Assembly (NCBI RefSeq): GCF_032854445.1 | Contig: NC_088306.1 | Location: 12,331,386 to 12,395,385 of the forward strand | DNA length: 64,000 bases | Source of the DNA: Liolophura sinensis | Lineage: Eukaryota > Mollusca > Polyplacophora > Chitonida > Chitonidae | Reading direction: 5' to 3' | Translations under genes and position numbers: made by a program | Part shown: positions 30,891 through 44,760 of the stretch, in pieces | Numbering within the stretch: the first letter of the stretch is position 1 | Layout: the number at the start of each line of letters is the position of its first letter | The notes under the pieces: model-generated | Databases searched by the model: none | Seen by the model: only the letters and a program-made list of their open reading frames with translations | What the model was told of the DNA's origin: nothing

Positions 30891-33669
30891 TATTGTACTA
30901 TATCATTGCAGTTAAATCTTAAATCGGTTTCCTTTACCCTAAGCATCACGGCACTAGTGACATAAAAATGTTCAGAGAAATTACACAGAGAATAATAGGT
31001 TTGTTTCGAGTTCGAACTTTTTGCCGTTAAAGGTAAAAACAGTCTTACTATATCATGTGACTTATGAAAAATGTTAGGCAACCTTTGTTGACATTTGTAT
31101 ACCGATCACTTATCTGTTCAGCTCCTTAACTTTCTCCAAATATCGTCTACTCTAAACAACTCTTTGTGAAACTTTTTCCCGGCGCCCATGTTAGGCATAT
31201 AACAAATCCAATCAATAGGAATTTCCTAACATTTTCGACAGATCACATGATACAGTAGACTTTTTTTTTACCTTTAGCCGTAAGAGAACTCCCCTGTTAC
31301 TCAATGTTCCGCAAACGTAACCAATTTGGCAATGTTATAGAGAGCCTTCGTACCGTCAGTTAGGCCTATGCGCTTAAGGGTACCAACACATCACTTTATT
31401 ACGATATCACTATATTATGAAGGGAAGTATTCTCGTACCATTGCCGTGGCTTTGTGGTTAAGAATATTAATTCATGTTTGGTAGAAAACGAGCGAAAACA
31501 AAATTTTTTCCCAGTAAAAATCAGAAGTGATCGCTACAGCATGTACCTCCGCCAATTACTACTGAAGCAGCGAACATAGGTTTCCTCGTGTGTTATATCC
31601 TAGATGCTGTCAAAAACATGTGGCCATTACTATTATATTTACAATTCTTAATGCAATCTATAGTTGCACGAATTTTATGCTGTTCTGTTGTAATCTGACG
31701 TCATTTACACACACACCACACCGAGGTATTAGCCATGCGATCCTTAAACTTTTGTCATCCAAAGGTGTAATTGTCTAGCGACGGGTGTATGGACTATCAC
31801 CTTAATTGAGAGTTTACATGAAAACTTCTCAACCTACCACCGTCCCTTCCCCTCGTCCTCCGCGGCTTTACATCCTTCATCAAAACGTTTCATCACTAAT
31901 ATTTCATTGCGTGACCTTTCCAGTTCGTATAGCACGCCATCTCCATGTCCGGAAGTTTCACGACAATGATGCAAGTGTTAACAGATATGCTGCTAGGGCT
32001 AATTTAGATAATAGACGCCGGATCACAGAGTGAGAGGCACTGAGGCACAATTACCCCTCACATGTATCATTGTCATGCGCTCTATACCTGCAGCCATACT
32101 TCACTGGGATGTGGATAGGGGCCTACATTGTAAACTTCAGGCCTCGCTCTTTTAACCATTTGCCAATTATCACACTGTCGTTAGTGCTCTGGTTTTGCTC
32201 TCTATGCTGTAAGTATTTTATTTATTATATACCGGTAGCTATAAATGTGATCCAATGAAATAAGTCATATCGTACCTCGTGACCGTCCTGTACTTAGAAC
32301 GATATTGGATCAGGGAGAGTCATGTTATTTTCATATTGTACGGTAGCAATTAAGGGAGGTAACTTTATATCTAGAGTGTATATCGTTTGCTCGCCGAGTT
32401 TCTGCAACCATTGACGAGGTTGAAATGTGGACTGGGAAATAAATTTCATTATTTGATGGTTTCGATCTCCATTCAGAGATCGAAAAAATTTCTCCACTCC
32501 AAACCAGCTAAAACGTGTCGTCGGTCATTACAGGAGGTGAAAGTCCTTGGACTTTGGCCTGCGGGCGTCTCGTCCAATACGGATTTTTAACACAACATGG
32601 ACTCGTACAATACCACGCCTTAATGTACCAAACACTTCACAATAGCCTAATATTATTTAATCACTGAACACAGAACCAACCTTTTATTACATTGTCTACT
32701 TGTTTATGTTTATTTTGAGTCAAGGTTCCAGCACACTAAAAGCCCAGTAACAGGAATAATGAAGAGGGATAGGGTCTTACAAATATAGGCCTGCAGTGAC
32801 GGGATATACAATGATGAGATATACACTATCCTGATCTACCCTTTCACCTTTAACTTATTTCTTGATATGTTCTTTCACGTTCCTTCAGATAGAAACAGTC
32901 CAGCTGAAATTATGTTTGAAGTTTGAATCAGCTTATCAGGTGTCAAAGTGTTTCGTAGCCCCTTCTCTCCCACCTCCCCCCATCATTTTGATATGGCAGG
33001 AGAATCTCGTGGCGAAAACGGGTAATGACCCCAGCACACTCTTTCGTAGGACCAGGAAGATGCCATTGTGTGTAAAATATTTCACAGAACAGCACAAGAA
33101 CTTCATGTAGGCCTATGGGGAAATATCAACTTCATGATGCACCCATGGCAGCGTTGTACACGTGATCATCGATTTCCTAGCACGTGAGTGAACAAACGCC
33201 CAGCGTTTTCACTCAACATTTTTTCTGCGCCCAATCACCGCGAGCTACGTGTCTACACAAGTGACACATCCATGTTCACGCCCTACAGCTTTTTCAATGA
33301 GTTTGGAGGTCCTGAATGGAGCGCATATTTCTTTTAAAAAGACGATAATTTTAGGGGATGGAGTTGTTGGGTGTTGGCATTGAGTAGTCGCTACGTCAAT
33401 GGAGGCGTGTTCGTTTATCCTGTCTGACATAAATGTCGCTCTTGTGACGTCATAGCCGTCTTTTCTGTTTCCTGATCATGCATAAGGCAGGTCTGCCTCA
33501 ATTGTGAACATGTCCAAAATCTGTGTAGAGTTCTGCCGTCATCCTCAGCCATTAATACCATAAGTTGCCACTGCGTTGAAAGCACGATTGTAAGAGTTCT
33601 TATTCCGCTTATGCATTTTCCGACGGAGGCACAATTGAACCAGTTCATGAATCAACCATATATATATAT

Positions 33670-34304
33670 CGGGTGGGCATAAAAATGGGCAGTGCTTTGA
33701 CACTCAACATCTCCGAAACCCTCTTACGTCAGCTTCTAAAAATTTACACACTCAAAAGCCATTATGTTCTTAGTATGCAGACCAAATTTTNNNNNNNNNN
33801 NNNNNNNNNNNNNNNNNNNNNNNNNNNNNNNNNNNNNNNNNNNNNNNNNNNNNNNNNNNNNNNNNNNNNNNNNNNNNNNNNNNNNNNNNNNNNNNNNNNN
33901 NNNNNNNNNNNNNNNNNNNNNNNNNNNNNNNNNNNNNNNNNNNNNNNNNNNNNNNNNNNNNNNNNNNNNNNNNNNNNNNNNNNNNNNNNNCCGCAGAGAA
34001 AACCATCTGGATTCAGCAAAACTTGTGCCTAGGCAGAAGGGTTTCTCTGACACTAGAGCCAGACAATTTTTCCAGATGACACTCAATTGACGCGTGTCAC
34101 ACAGGTGCAGCGCGCGCTCTACTCATGACACATGACAGTTGATGCAATGTGGGTCACTGGAACCTGCGTTTTGGAGGCTATGTTTCATTTTAATCCTGTG
34201 TACAGACTACTCAAGCTATGACCTTGAAAGGGTTTGAAAGGGTTTTGAACAAAGGATAATGGAGCAATGCAGCATCAAAGTACAGTCCATTTTTTTATGC
34301 CCAC

Positions 34305-34307
<3 letters not shown>
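33670..34307. mobile_element. TIR-flanked DNA element (Tc1/mariner-like), interrupted by the gap
   Basis: The left end CGGGTGGGCATAAAAATGG (33670-33688) is matched by the right end, which reads CGAGTGGGCATAAAAAAATGG in complement (34287-34307, 21 bp with one or two changes). Both ends abut TA repeats, as expected for elements that insert at TA. The visible interior has no transposase-like frame. About 200 placeholder bases hide the middle, so the true length is unknown. Confidence 0.75.
33791..33990. other. Assembly gap (200 N)
   Basis: Exactly 200 N, a typical placeholder length. Open frames running across it are meaningless. Confidence 0.99.
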
Positions 34308-34371
<64 letters not shown>

Positions 34372-34378
34372 TATATAA
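34308..34378. repeat. (TA)n microsatellite
   Basis: About 70 bp of TA with one AA break, next to the right end of the TIR element. A shorter TA run (33660-33669) flanks the left end. Confidence 0.97.
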
Positions 34379-34469
34379 TGGTATATTTATTGTTATTTAG
34401 GTGTTTAATTTTATATTGAAGGAAACCGGAGTGCCGGGAGAAAACCACTTTCCCACCTGTGACGTCCCA

Positions 34470-34560
34470 GATTTGCCCATCGTATTGGTAGAAGACAAGT
34501 GGCCTTTAACGCACGTTTAATACAAACGGCCACGTGCTATCTTCGACCGCTTAAGGTTCC
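34470..34560 (+). repeat. Unnamed dispersed repeat, copy 1
   Basis: CATCGTATTGGTAGAAGACA followed about 50 bp later by ACGGCCACGTGC. It is related to copies near 44680 and 46855. Confidence 0.5.
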
Positions 34561-35560
34561 CACGCAACGTGAGCGGTGAAATCTACAAATGAGAGGGAAA
34601 GGTCTGTCATATTGTGCCAGCAGAAAACATCGCTTAATAACGCATCAAGATATGTCCGTAATAAATAACTGGATAAGAGTACTTTATACAACAAGTTAGG
34701 TCTGCAAAGCTGTGATTAGTTGTACCGCCCTGTCTTGTTCCATAAGTTTACCTTGAATACCTTGTACTTCCCGTGTTGTCCTCAATATACTAATGCCTTT
34801 CGCCATATAATGAGTCTGTCTGTACTCATAGCACTGGATCAATTTCCGGTTTGGGCAAAGATGGCACAAAAAAGATTTAATTTTGGAAGAAAACGGTTTG
34901 TATTTGCAAGACAGAAAACAGCAAAAGATTGTCAAACTGCATCGCAAAAGCCACTTCCGTGTAACATCTTGGCTTGGGGTCAATAGTAGAAACTACATGT
35001 TAAAATAATCTTTGAGGATAATTGAATATGTGGAGGATAATGGATTTGAGCTCCCGGGCTGTGGTTTGAATGTGGGCCTGTTTCCGCTGACATATTTGGC
35101 CTGACATGCCGAGGATATTCCTAATTTCCGCCCATTTCATCCGTTTAAACTTATCAGTGCGAAAACACCTTTATGTAATGGGTTGGACACTTAGAAATTA
35201 TACCGGTAAGGCAAATACTTCTGACAAAACCAGAAACGACAGTGGTAATTGGAATCTGGGTACGCGTTGCTAAAAGAAAAACTCCGTTGCTGAATTATAT
35301 ATTTTGAGATAAAAAAAAACACAGAATTTTCTCTGAACAGACTGTCTTAACCATGAATGAGACGTGTGTATAGTCTGCACAAATTCCTCAGCGGTTTGAT
35401 CATCTACAGCCGATGTGACCCATTTTCTAAGAAGTGACATAACTCATTTTATATGCATAAAACATACATAAATGACGTCGTCGTCTGATGTCGTAAAAAA
35501 AATCAAAACGAAGAATAGGTTGTTTTTGGTAATTAAGGTTCATTCAGCTTTTAAGGAATC

Positions 35561-36025
35561 AGCTTCAGTATTCAGGGTAGTCCTGTCCTATTCGTACACA
35601 CACCCTAAGTGTTCCTCAGCTCAAGTATTCAGGGTAGTCCTGTACTATTCGTACACACACCTTAAGTGTTCCTCAGCTCAAGTATTCACGGTAGCCCTGT
35701 ACTATTCGTACACACACCCTAAGTGTTCCTCAGCTCAAGTATTCACGGTAGTCCTGTCCTATTCGTATACGCACCCTAAGTGTTCGTCAGCTCAAGTATT
35801 CACGGTAGTCCTATCCTATTCGTACTTACACCCTAAGTGTTCCTCAGCTCAAGTATTCAGGGTAGTCCTGTCCTATTCGTACGCACACCTTAAGTGTTCC
35901 TCAGTTCAAGTATTCAGGGTAGTCCCTGTACTATTCGTACACACACCCTAAGTGTTCCTCAGTTCAAGTATTCAGGGCAGTCCTGTCCTATTCATATACA
36001 CACCCTAAGTGTTCGTCAGCTCAAG
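35561..36025 (+). repeat. 57-bp minisatellite, 8 copies
   Basis: Core TTCCTCAGCTCAAGTATTCA, then GGGTAGTCCTGTCCTATTCG and ACACACCCTAAGTG. Since 57 is divisible by 3, a 159-codon frame runs from 35472 to 35951, with a repeated 19-residue unit (YTHPKCSSAQVF...). There is no coding support. Confidence 0.95.
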
Positions 36026-37488
36026 CACTGTATTGGCAAATTAAATACACCTTAAGTATTTCTCTACTTGCAGTTCATTTATTTTACGTTGTGTAGATTG
36101 GCAGACCCTTGGCTCCATTGCTCTCCACGTCATAGTGACAGTCAGCAGTGCACTTCAAAACGGTATGAGGAGTTTTAAAGTTCCTCGGATATCATTTGCC
36201 TTTCACCGACTAAAATCTGCGTCTGACGTGGAAAAGCTCATTAGTTTCTTACCATAAGCAGCTGGTTTATTCTAGGATCACCCGTTTCCTCAATCCTTGA
36301 ATTAAAGTGATTGGAAAAAATCTTGAGTTTGGCGTTAAACATGAAAGAGGACAGCGCCCGGCAGAAACAACATACCTTTGTCAGGTACATGACAAACTCA
36401 AGCGGAGGCTGAGTGTGTGCCAGTTGTTTCAAACACACAAGCTCATCGCTTACGGATCAATGCCCGGTTTCACGAAACCACGAGAACTCTTGGTTTTTTT
36501 TATTTGCTTTACCATGAATAAGCAATTTCGATATGTAATGTTTTTCTCAGGAATAAATCATGTTGGGCTTTGGTAAAAACTATCGACTTAGCATAAACGA
36601 TATGGTGATAAAGCCCTTCACATAAATCGATCAACCGGAAGCAGAAATATGAGAGTGTTCATCAAGACATTTTATTTGGACATGTTCATCTTGTGATTGT
36701 GATTTTAATTCACAATGGCCTTTCTAGAAAGTCTTATCTCAGCGATAACAGAACTGATCATTGATCTTTCGTATGCAAGGAGATTTTAAGTTGCAATTTT
36801 ATGGAATACATTACGCCCGTTTGAAAGGTAATTCTTAAATATCACTTCCTAAAATCGGCTTTCTGACTGACCATGTGAAGATTCAATTAAAGACAACTCT
36901 TCAGTCGACGGGAAACCACACATACTGAATCCGCCTCCGTATCGAAACATCGTTTGATAAAGATTTCATAAAGTAAGCAGAAGTAGGCCAAAAATTATGA
37001 GGAAAGTTGTTTGTTTTCATTTAATATAGGTTAGGATTTGTTCTGTTCTGTGAAAGTCGTTAAGACCTCTTTCCTTGAAAATGAGTTACGAAAAATGCCG
37101 TTTTCCTCTGTATGAAATATTACCTAGTAGGTGTTATTATTGTTGTTATGCAGTATTCTTTAAAGGTGTCACTTGTCAAAGCCACGATGCATGCATTGTG
37201 TGGATTAGCACAGTTAAAATCCGACAACTGAGTTTGAGGTAACTGAAAAGAGATGTTGCAATAGGGGCAGAATTGATTTATTCCGCTAAGCATAACGTAA
37301 AGAATCGTTATTAATCGAATTATCAGATTACTACTCGAAAAGCTGAGCTGATAATAGACAAAAAAACTCTCTCAAGAGAATCAAAAAGGGCAGATGGTTT
37401 GTGAATTTATCTCCCATTCCCCCAACTTCCCTGGAGAAACACATCGACGATTAATAAATGAAAAATTACAAAGGGGTTGTGAACATAT

Positions 37489-37605
37489 TTAACTATTCAT
37501 TTGATTGGTGTTTTACGTCGTTCTAAAGAATATTTCACTTATACGACGGGAGGAAACCGGACAAAGCCCAGGGGAAACCCACTGCCATCCACAGGTTGCT
37601 AGGTT
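37489..37605 (-). mobile_element. SINE fragment (3' part)
   Basis: ATTTGATTGGTGTTTTACGT, GAATATTTCACTTATACGAC, GGAGGAAACCGGACAAAGCC and ATCCACAGGTTGCT in reverse orientation; the head is lost. Confidence 0.88.
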
Positions 37606-40135
37606 GCGAAGAGAGAAAGGTTGTCTCAATTGTGTTACATTCTATAAATTTATCCGCTGGATTGAGGGTGCCTTTGATGTATGATACAACCCCAGACCGT
37701 TGCTAAGCCGTCTGTCATCATCCATCACACACGCAATTCTGCAGCAGTCACTTGCACAGATTATCTCTAAGCGATTAGCTGATATTTTGCACTGCAAATC
37801 TGGCTTATGAAATGTGTATATGAAATTGAGACATTTCTGGGAACTTTTGGCATAACGTTATAAAATTCTCACTGTTGTTTTGCAAAATATAACTTCTGTC
37901 TTATTATTGCGTACGTTCAGATTCGGCAGAGTTAGGTTATTTTCTTTGCCAAACATGTCTGGTATTTAGGTCAGAGTTGATGATAGGCCTATCTTCCCAT
38001 GCCTGTATCTGTTTTAGGGTGCATTCTTCAGTCAAACCAAGTGGAATAATTGGTCGCATTCTGAAATGTTCTCTTTTAGGGATGACAACAGAGTCACAGC
38101 GACAAATGCTTATTCTGTCTATAAATGTATTTGCTACGCATGAATGACGACACAGCTTGTTAACGCGCCCAGACTGGACTGTATCAGTTGGCACTACATG
38201 GTGGGAATGAAGCCGTCATCTGCTGTCCAGATATGTCGCCATTCCCAATTATGATTCCAAAATAACTCAATGAGGCCATGGCTTTCTGAATCAGCTTCTA
38301 AAATAAAAAAACATGAATGCTGTCAACTTTGAAATAACGAACTATTTTCACAGTCAGAGCCGTATACTGTGATTGGTCGATCGAACGTATAATTCCAAAG
38401 ATTTTGAAAGAATACTTTGCCTAATGGCGACGTTCGATAATCGCGGAATTCTTCGTTGTTTGGGCTTAATCACAGACCGGTCAGGAGAGTTTGGATTTGG
38501 AGAAGATGCGAGCCGTCACGTAGTGATACGGCCAGTAGTTCCGGGTAGAACACGTCACATTTGCCCACGCACCGCCCCTGTCATGCCACATCGAATAGCT
38601 CGCAATGATACATAATTAATCAGGCATTCCAGTTTTATTCACTCAGCCGGTTATAAATAAGTCTTCTCTAGCACATAAATGATATGTGGTAACAGGTATT
38701 CGTCCAATCATTTCATCATATACTCAAAGATGTGACCTTTAACTGAGCAACACATCAGGCCCAATATTCAAACACAGGTCCAAAAATAGACAGAGAGAAG
38801 GAATTTCAGCGCTTCACTTTCAGGTTCATTACTTCGACAAGTTTTCCATCACATTTTTCCTTCTGCCATGACCGAGTGCAAAGGGTTAACTCATGCAATG
38901 TGATATAGGTATTCCTGAATCTTTTCCGGTAAACCAACCGTTGCTCAACTGGATTTTAACACAGCTTCGTTACCATACGTTCACGGTAAATTATCACTTG
39001 GATGGTTAACAAGACCCGAAGAATGGATTGTCTCGCATCTTAAGATGGGTATACAGATTATATATTGAATACTCGGGGCGATACAGCCAGTTATAAGTCA
39101 TGAATTTGCTTGAAATGGAGGCCTGAAAGATCACTGTTCACAGCTCATTGTCACATTGATTCTCTGTACTTGTCTGTTTGTCTGTACTGGCGAAATGCCC
39201 TTTGCCATGGCAGCTGTGGAACGATGCGTGATGCCGTCTACTTTGATACTGTCTACTTTGTGACAGCGTCAATGTCAGCTAAAGTGCGGGATGCTGTCTT
39301 TGCCATGAGATTGTTGGATATGTGTACGTTACACTTGTGATTCACCGCGGGCATTTTGGTCAAGTGACAAATTCTTAAGTAAGGCGTTTAGCAACGATTA
39401 AAAGTTGAATAAATATAGGCCTATATTTTTTTCTAGTTTTAGATAATGTTTGCTTTTGTGACTGCCTAACATTTCTGTAAAGATATTTTAATATCCCAGC
39501 TCACCTGCCGAAAAATCTTGATAAAAGGAAAAACAGCCGCCTTGATAATCACTTTTAAACAGACGGCAGTTCATTATTCATCACTTGTCACGTGACAAGC
39601 CCGTTATTCATCCTTTCAGGTGGCTTTGGTTCCTTTGCGACTCACTTACTCATAAATAGCCGCTCTTTTGACGATCCATTACTATTTTTTTAAAAAGAAA
39701 TCCGATTGTAAACGGCTCTGTTTGATTTACATATTTTTTTGTTTGATAATTTACACCATGGTTAAGGGTATTTCGCCCTTAGAAGACCAGCCAGTTTTAC
39801 GTGTTAAACAAGGAAGTCATTGATTCCATTCGAGACATAGTAAATGTATTCCTTATGTAACCCATTCCGGTGAAGAGTAAGTTACACGAGGAAACGATAA
39901 ACGAGTTCGTCTTCTATACGGTACCCGCCATTCATGTCACGTGGCGGTATACATGCATGTTTATTGGGCGGTGTGTATGGCTTGTACATCCGTGGCATGT
40001 TTGAATATGTACTTTATGAGCAATACTGTGAGAAGGGGTGGGATTTTGCGAAATAACGCAGCAAGTTGCAAACGTGACGGTAAATATTACCCCGTCGTGG
40101 AGATGAAGAAAAAACATACCCTACACTCTAAATCC

Positions 40136-40670
40136 TGCCAGTCAAAGTGCGATAACTGACATATAGTTACACATAGGTGATGACCAAAGTAGCGACGACA
40201 GTGAGATAACTGACATCTGGTTACACATAGGTGATGACCAAAGTAGCGACGACAGTGAGATAATTGACACCTGGTTACACATAAATCCTGCCAGTCAAAG
40301 TGCGATAACTGACATATAGTTACACATAGGTGATGACCAAACTAGCAACGACAGTGAGATAATTGACATCTGGTTACGCATAGTTGATGACCAAAGTAGC
40401 GTCGACAGTGCGATAACTGACATCTGGTCAAACCTAATCGGGGGACCAAAGTAGCCACTTCAGTGACATAACTGACGTCTGGTTACACAGCCACGACAGT
40501 AGCCACGATAGCAGCCACGGCAGTATGATAACTGACAACTGGTCACACCTAATCAGAGACCAAAGTAGCCACTTCAGTGACATAACTGACGTCTGGTTAC
40601 ACATAACCGTTTACTAAATTAGCCACGACAGTAGCCACGGTAGTATAATAACTGACATCTGGCATAACCG
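40136..40670 (+). repeat. 54-bp minisatellite, about 9 copies, irregular
   Basis: Core GATAACTGACATCTGGTTAC, then GATGACCAAAGTAGCGACGA. The later copies are shortened and rearranged (AGCCACGACAGT segments). Confidence 0.9.
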
Positions 40671-41440
40671 GTGACAATGGTAGTGACTAATTTTCCGGTT
40701 CATTCGCAGAAATTAATTTCAGCAGAGCATTTCTTTAATATATTGTGGGAATACAATAACATATTGTGGGGGACAACTAATATAAAACACGTAGGCCTGC
40801 TCCGCGAGGTAGATTTTGTAATGAGGAACGCAGCAACGACAGCTTCGTTATCATACATTCATGGTAAACTATCACTTGCTCTACTGTGTTCTACATATCG
40901 CCCTAACACGTGCAACAGGTCCTTAGTAATACATAGGCCCTACTACAACAGTTAACGTCGCAAAAATAGGTAGTCTGTATAGGTCAGGAGTTGAGTGCAA
41001 GCACTACGCCAGGCAGACCTAGTTCATGTGTCTGTTTGTGTGGTAATATACCGGTGCAATTGTTAAATTATCACGTGTATAATCCGGGAAGCAATTGCCG
41101 GTGTAAATTATTCGGCTGTCAGCTCACTGCAAAACAAACCTGTCATCAAATGTTTTGAACTGCGTATGCCTTTCTCACCAAACCTTCTTGGAAATTTCTC
41201 TCAAACAATGCAATTAGGAACAGAAAAGCTTTCTCGGTAAATGAACTGCGCTCCATACAAAAGTGGCAAGCGACAGAGCTTCGCGAGGGGCCACAAGTCA
41301 ATACCGGAGTAAAAGGCTTTCTGATTGGATGAGACAATTTGGTCGAGTTACAACTTCTGTGAAAGGCCATACGTCTGTAGCACTCGCCGCTCGCGCCGTC
41401 TCTCGTGCCTCCCCCTGGTAACACCGCTCTACGAGACTTG

Positions 41441-41470
41441 TATAGTACACGGATGCTGACGTGACTCGGT
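41441..41470 (+). promoter_or_regulatory. Candidate promoter of the secreted-peptide gene
   Basis: A TATA-like TATAGTA (41441-41447) and a CRE-like TGACGTGA (41457-41464) lie shortly before the candidate first exon. Both motifs are short and could occur by chance; CRE sites are common in neuropeptide promoters. Confidence 0.3.
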
Positions 41471-41598
41471 GTGAAGCTCTATAGACCTGCCCTGGCGACG
41501 TATATGATCAATACCTAGGGCTTGACATCACGAACGGGACGCATCACTGCTAGACCAGATTGAAGCAAACTCAGAAGCAAGACAGTCTATTTTACACG
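41471..41598 (+). other. Candidate non-coding first exon of the secreted-peptide gene
   Basis: It ends in a strong donor (TTTACACG|gtaagt) and is richer in GC than the AT-rich DNA downstream. The start is a guess. It would splice to the acceptor at 52059. It contains one very short upstream frame at 41504 (Met-Ile-Asn-Thr-stop). A spliced cDNA would be needed to confirm it. Confidence 0.35.
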
Positions 41599-43408
41599 GT
41601 AAGTTCCATATTTCCCAACACTTTCCTAATCATACATACTGCAAAATTTAAGCGTGAACTTCAAGCTCTTTTCTGCTAATGGTAACTGATTGAAACAAAT
41701 TAAAGTAAATGCACCTTAAGCAACAATTTTTTATATTTACCGTTTCGAAGTTTAAGAAATATACCCAAGCGAGAAAGTTTAAGGCAAGATTAGTTTAACA
41801 AGAAAAAGATAATCAGCATTTGCTGGTAATAACTGCATTTCGAACAAACAATTTTCATGTATTTTTATGCTTCCCTGTGAAAAGCGCCGTCTTATAAATT
41901 ATTAGAGAAAACATTTACAAGACTCTGTGTACTACAATCAACATTTTCTCAGATAGCATGCAACAAATCAGTTTTTATCAAAAACGATCGAGAGAATCGA
42001 TGAACATCAACACTTAAATTCTTTCATTTTTCCGATAGTGCGGTTCTGGCATATGTGCCGTCCACTGTGACAGAGGGGCAATAAATATATCTTTAGAGAC
42101 CAAGTGTACAATGCGTCACAACTCAAGACCTCATATAGAAAGTTTTCATACTTATGATTCCTGACGCCATGGAAATATTTTATCATTCTGGTTTAACTGT
42201 TGTTTGCGACTCTGGAAAACTGGGTGGGGATGACCTCTTTGTAGAAGTGTCCTTAATGAGTCCGAGAGGCTTTGATAAAGCTTTTCCTTATAAAACTGTG
42301 CGGCCCTTAATTTGATGAACTAACTATAGCTGTACATCCACAAAAGCGCAATTCACGGTGTATTAAAACATCAGTGTAAGGACAAATTAGTCATTTTATA
42401 TACTTTATTCCAGGCCATTTTATAGTTGTCTTCCTTGTACTTTATCCTGTTCACTTCATCAAAAAAACCTAAAGGCTATTGTAGGCTTATACGTGAAATG
42501 CTTTAGAATATCACGAAATTTTTTAAATTAGAACATGCAAATGGCTATTCTTTCACTCATCTATTTTGCAAACCACGGGAGATCGTTCTTTAAGAGGTGA
42601 AGGCGGTTTCTTACAATGTGCCCAAAGAAACACAGATCACGTATGGGCAAGCTTTAAGAAATCTTTGTTGGTTGATATTCCTATTGATTCCTTTGAAATT
42701 ACGCGGAGAACTGTACATTTATAAAATAGGCCTAATATTGTTCAAGGCTAAAACTGTACATTTATAAAATAGGCCTAATATTGTTCAACGCTAAAATAAG
42801 TATTCTCAAAATCTCACACTGGCTGTCCCTTGTCCAGGATGACGACTACCTTTTCACCATTGATAGCACGTATTCGAATCCAGCTTCCGCTGAGTTTGTT
42901 GGAGAACCTCATTATTCCATCCATAAATCGTAAAAGTAAACAGATAAGAAATCAAAGTCTGTAACCCAATATTCCTGATCTTATTGGCATTGGGTGAACC
43001 AGTTTTTTTGTACTATAAACGGGAATGATCATTTTTCTTTTGATGTGTTCAGGTAACAATGTTTCTGTTTTCAAATCTGCTTTTAATGAAAATCAAGAGA
43101 CAAAGTTACTTTTGAAAGTATACAATTTATTTACAAGAATGCAAAAGAGCAGCGTATACATGCCGATGTCAGCTGCGGATTGCTGCACAGCTAAGTGAAT
43201 CAGACAAGAATGATTTATGATCATTTATAAACATGTCAAGGGAACATTTTTTGGACTTCCGTTCCATTAATGAGATCATTTATTCAAATTAATCTTACCA
43301 TCCGTATACTGTCCACACAGGTAAACTTACTTCAGGGTATTGTCCATCAGGTCAGAGTTCTGAATAGAATGGAAGTGCACAGCACAGGCACGATATTTCT
43401 CGGTATAT

Positions 43409-43543
43409 TTTATTTATTTATTCTATTGGCATTTTACGCCGTACTCAAGAATATTTCACTTATACGACGGCGGTCAGCATTATGGTGGGAGGAAACCGGG
43501 TAAAGCCTGGTGAAAACCCACGACCATCCGCAGGTTGCTGCCA
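43409..43543 (-). mobile_element. SINE fragment (3' part)
   Basis: Reverse orientation: TTTACGCCGTACTCAAGAAT, CGACGGCGGTCAGCATTATG, ACCATCCGCAGGTTGCTGCC. It is 5'-truncated with no clear duplication. Confidence 0.9.
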
Positions 43544-44401
43544 GAATTTCCCGTTATCTACACAGCGTAATCCTGTGTTACACAGTATCCTGCGCTCAAG
43601 GTACGTGCAGCACAGTATTGTCGTGATTTTTTTTAACCCTTCTGAAATGTGCCACACGGTAAAGGAGCACCAAGCTCGGAGAAATCATGACTTCAGTGCT
43701 CAAAGCGTGAAGTACACTTGGTTTTTCTCTATACACGTAGTAATGCAAGGTTTGTCATCTTGCGTTAAGTCTTCCAAAAAGCCTATATCACCAGCCGATT
43801 GTTAGAATTATTGGATATGTCAAAAATTTAAAAAGTGTAATTCTGTGTTATTTGATGTTTGGAGGTAAGATTGCAACAAGATTATGAACAGAGGGCCGAG
43901 TGTTGAGGTGCGTGCCTTCAGTCACTAGAAGATGCGAAGTACGGTTTAAAACTCATTGGATGCGGAAATTAAAACACGTCGTCATTTCAGGCCGATGATA
44001 AAAATGAGGTTTTGTGCCTGTCGTTTAGACGAGGTAGAGTTTGCTATGTTTTCCTTTAGACGAGATGAAGTACAATATATAGGAGCTTCGCTTATTATGA
44101 GCTTTTATTGATATTACTTACTTATGCCAAAGTTGGAAATGACAGCTCTCTTACAGCACCATGCGTGGGTTATGCAACCTAAAATGATTAATTATCGACC
44201 AATCAGTATGTATGATTAAACCTGGGTCAAAAGTATAGCTCACTTATTACGATCTCGGCTGAATATTAATCATTTGTGGGATATATTGTCATAATCAATG
44301 TACGCGACGCGCAGATGAGATCCATACAAACTCTGAACTTGATAACAGTCAATAATGTACTTGCTCATATATCTGTTTGATTACTTTTTAACGCCATATT
44401 C

Positions 44402-44565
44402 CATGCTGGCTTCCTCTCGGCCGTACGTGGGAAGAAACCTGCGGGTGGTTGTTGGTTTCCCCCGGGCGCTGCCGGGTTTCCACCCACCATAATGCTAACC
44501 GCCGTCGTATGAAAGTGAAATATTCTTGAGTACAGAGTAAAACACCAATCAAATAAATAAATAAA
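44402..44565 (+). mobile_element. 5'-truncated SINE with perfect 13-bp duplication
   Basis: It starts at CATGCTGGCTTCCTCTC and ends in an (AAATA)n tail. TAACGCCATATTC is present at 44389-44401 and 44566-44578. This is the clearest insertion footprint in the window. Confidence 0.95.
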
Positions 44566-44679
44566 TAACGCCATATTCAAGACTTTCCCCATGTACGATG
44601 GTGGCCACATTCATTGTTTGGGGAAATCGCAGTGCGCAATTCCGGGCCTATGGAACGTAACTGACATGTGACATACAGA

Positions 44680-44760
44680 TGTGTACCATATTGGTAGAAG
44701 GCAACGAACTTCATTTAAGATCATCTAATCGGCCCCACGTGCGCCTCCCACCGGTCACTG
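44680..44760 (+). repeat. Unnamed dispersed repeat, copy 2
   Basis: ACCATATTGGTAGAAGGCAA, then AATCGGCCCCACGTGCGCC. It runs into a short GC-rich tandem repeat (ACGTGCGCCGCCCACC, about 3 copies to 44821). Confidence 0.55.

Larger units (their letters stand above)
25412..41400. other. Intergenic region without a supported gene
   Basis: Between the listed repeats (25412-26099, 27320-33660, 34380-35560, 36030-37480, 37610-40130, 40670-41400) I see only short open frames with no recognisable domain. A three-copy degenerate repeat of about 60 bp lies at 30716-30890. Genes with small exons could be missed by eye. Confidence 0.5.

Noticed and set aside
33673-34090. Frames running through the N gap
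   Set aside because: The unknown residues are placeholders; no transposase motif is visible on either side.
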